From NCBI GenBank assembly GCA_937983065.1, contig CALKAL010000164.1:1-13163 (forward strand): a stretch of 13,163 nt of DNA. Direction: 5' to 3'. Position 1 is the stretch's first letter, and each line of letters begins with the position of its first letter. The stretch comes from an uncultured Bacillaceae bacterium. Lineage in GTDB: Bacteria > Bacillota > Bacilli > Bacillales > Alkalibacillaceae. Position numbers and translations under genes: made by a program. Under the pieces are notes generated by a model, which did no database searches, was not told where the DNA came from, and was given only the letters and a program-made list of their open reading frames with translations. Positions 12,949 through 13,163 of the stretch are shown in pieces.

Positions 12949-13163
12949 TGAATAATCAATTTGAATGCAGGCTCTAAGTCAATATCTGATAGTGAAAATT
13001 TCTATTTTAAATTCAAAATGTAAGCCCGAAAGTTAATAAGTGATTTTAATTGTTACAACATTTAGCGTTAAGCTTTTTTATAGTAACGCAATATTAGTAA
13101 TGTATTTTGGTAAAATAATAAGTATTAGAACAATCTACTGTTCAGTCAAGATTTCGGCTTTTA
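12949..13163. other. Intergenic tail downstream of yqeW, no gene recognised
   Basis: This AT-rich stretch has no reading frame with a credible ribosome site on either strand. A weak 6-bp inverted repeat GCGTTA/TAACGC (13065-13070, 13084-13089) has a T-rich loop but no T-tail, so it is not a convincing yqeW terminator. A start-like ATG at 13100 stays open to the edge but lacks a ribosome site. Confidence 0.5.

Noticed and set aside
13065..13089. Inverted repeat GCGTTA/TAACGC as a yqeW terminator
   Set aside because: Only 6 bp with a 13-base loop and no downstream T-run; more than 100 bases after the stop codon.
13100..13163. ATG-started frame open to the right edge
   Set aside because: Only 21 codons visible, no ribosome site, unremarkable composition; cannot be called a gene.
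1..13163. CRISPR arrays, tRNA/rRNA genes, intact insertion sequences, toxin-antitoxin or phage-defence genes
   Set aside because: Looked for repeated units, transposase motifs and defence-type gene pairs on both strands; none is supported. The region is a conserved chromosomal backbone.

Overview
The window looks like a chromosomal housekeeping and sporulation region of a low-GC, endospore-forming member of the Bacillaceae. The evidence is the AT-rich sequence, strong AAGGAGG-type ribosome binding sites, recognisable Bacillus-type proteins (CcpN, YqzL, YqfC, YqfD, FloA/YqeZ, PgpH) and a gene order that follows the Bacillus subtilis rpsU-to-yqfL segment almost gene for gene. I see no insertion sequence, prophage, CRISPR array, tRNA or rRNA. 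No wholly new system is evident. The interest lies in variations on a conserved locus.

Layout, right to left because nearly everything is on the minus strand. At the right, a Na/Pi-cotransporter-family gene (yqeW) is transcribed rightward, divergently from rpsU. A strong sigma-A promoter drives rpsU-yqeY, which ends at a long composite terminator. Immediately beyond it, an ECF/sigma-W-type promoter (TGAAAC, 17 bases, CGT) starts yqeZ (NfeD protease)-floA (flotillin)-an unnamed membrane-anchored 158-residue protein, closed by a second clear terminator near 8190. This is the membrane-stress module.

After a gap of about 300 bases, a long run of closely packed genes begins with the sporulation genes yqfC-yqfD and continues with phoH, pgpH (c-di-AMP phosphodiesterase), ybeY (rRNA-maturation endonuclease), dgkA (undecaprenol kinase), era (30S-assembly GTPase), the small gene yqzL and recO (recombination mediator). 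Several joins are 4-5 base overlaps or direct abutments, so translational coupling is likely. The run ends at a terminator hairpin that contains the recO stop codon. A separate pair, ccpN and the truncated yqfL (gluconeogenesis repressor and PPDK regulatory protein), follows to the left edge.

Main oddities: the PgpH homologue has no extracellular 7TMR-HDED domain (483 residues instead of about 700) yet keeps a full HD catalytic set; yqfD appears to start at an AUU codon inside the yqfC stop; cdd is missing between dgkA and era and glyQS is missing between recO and ccpN, compared with the B. subtilis order; RecO has lost one of its usual zinc cysteines.
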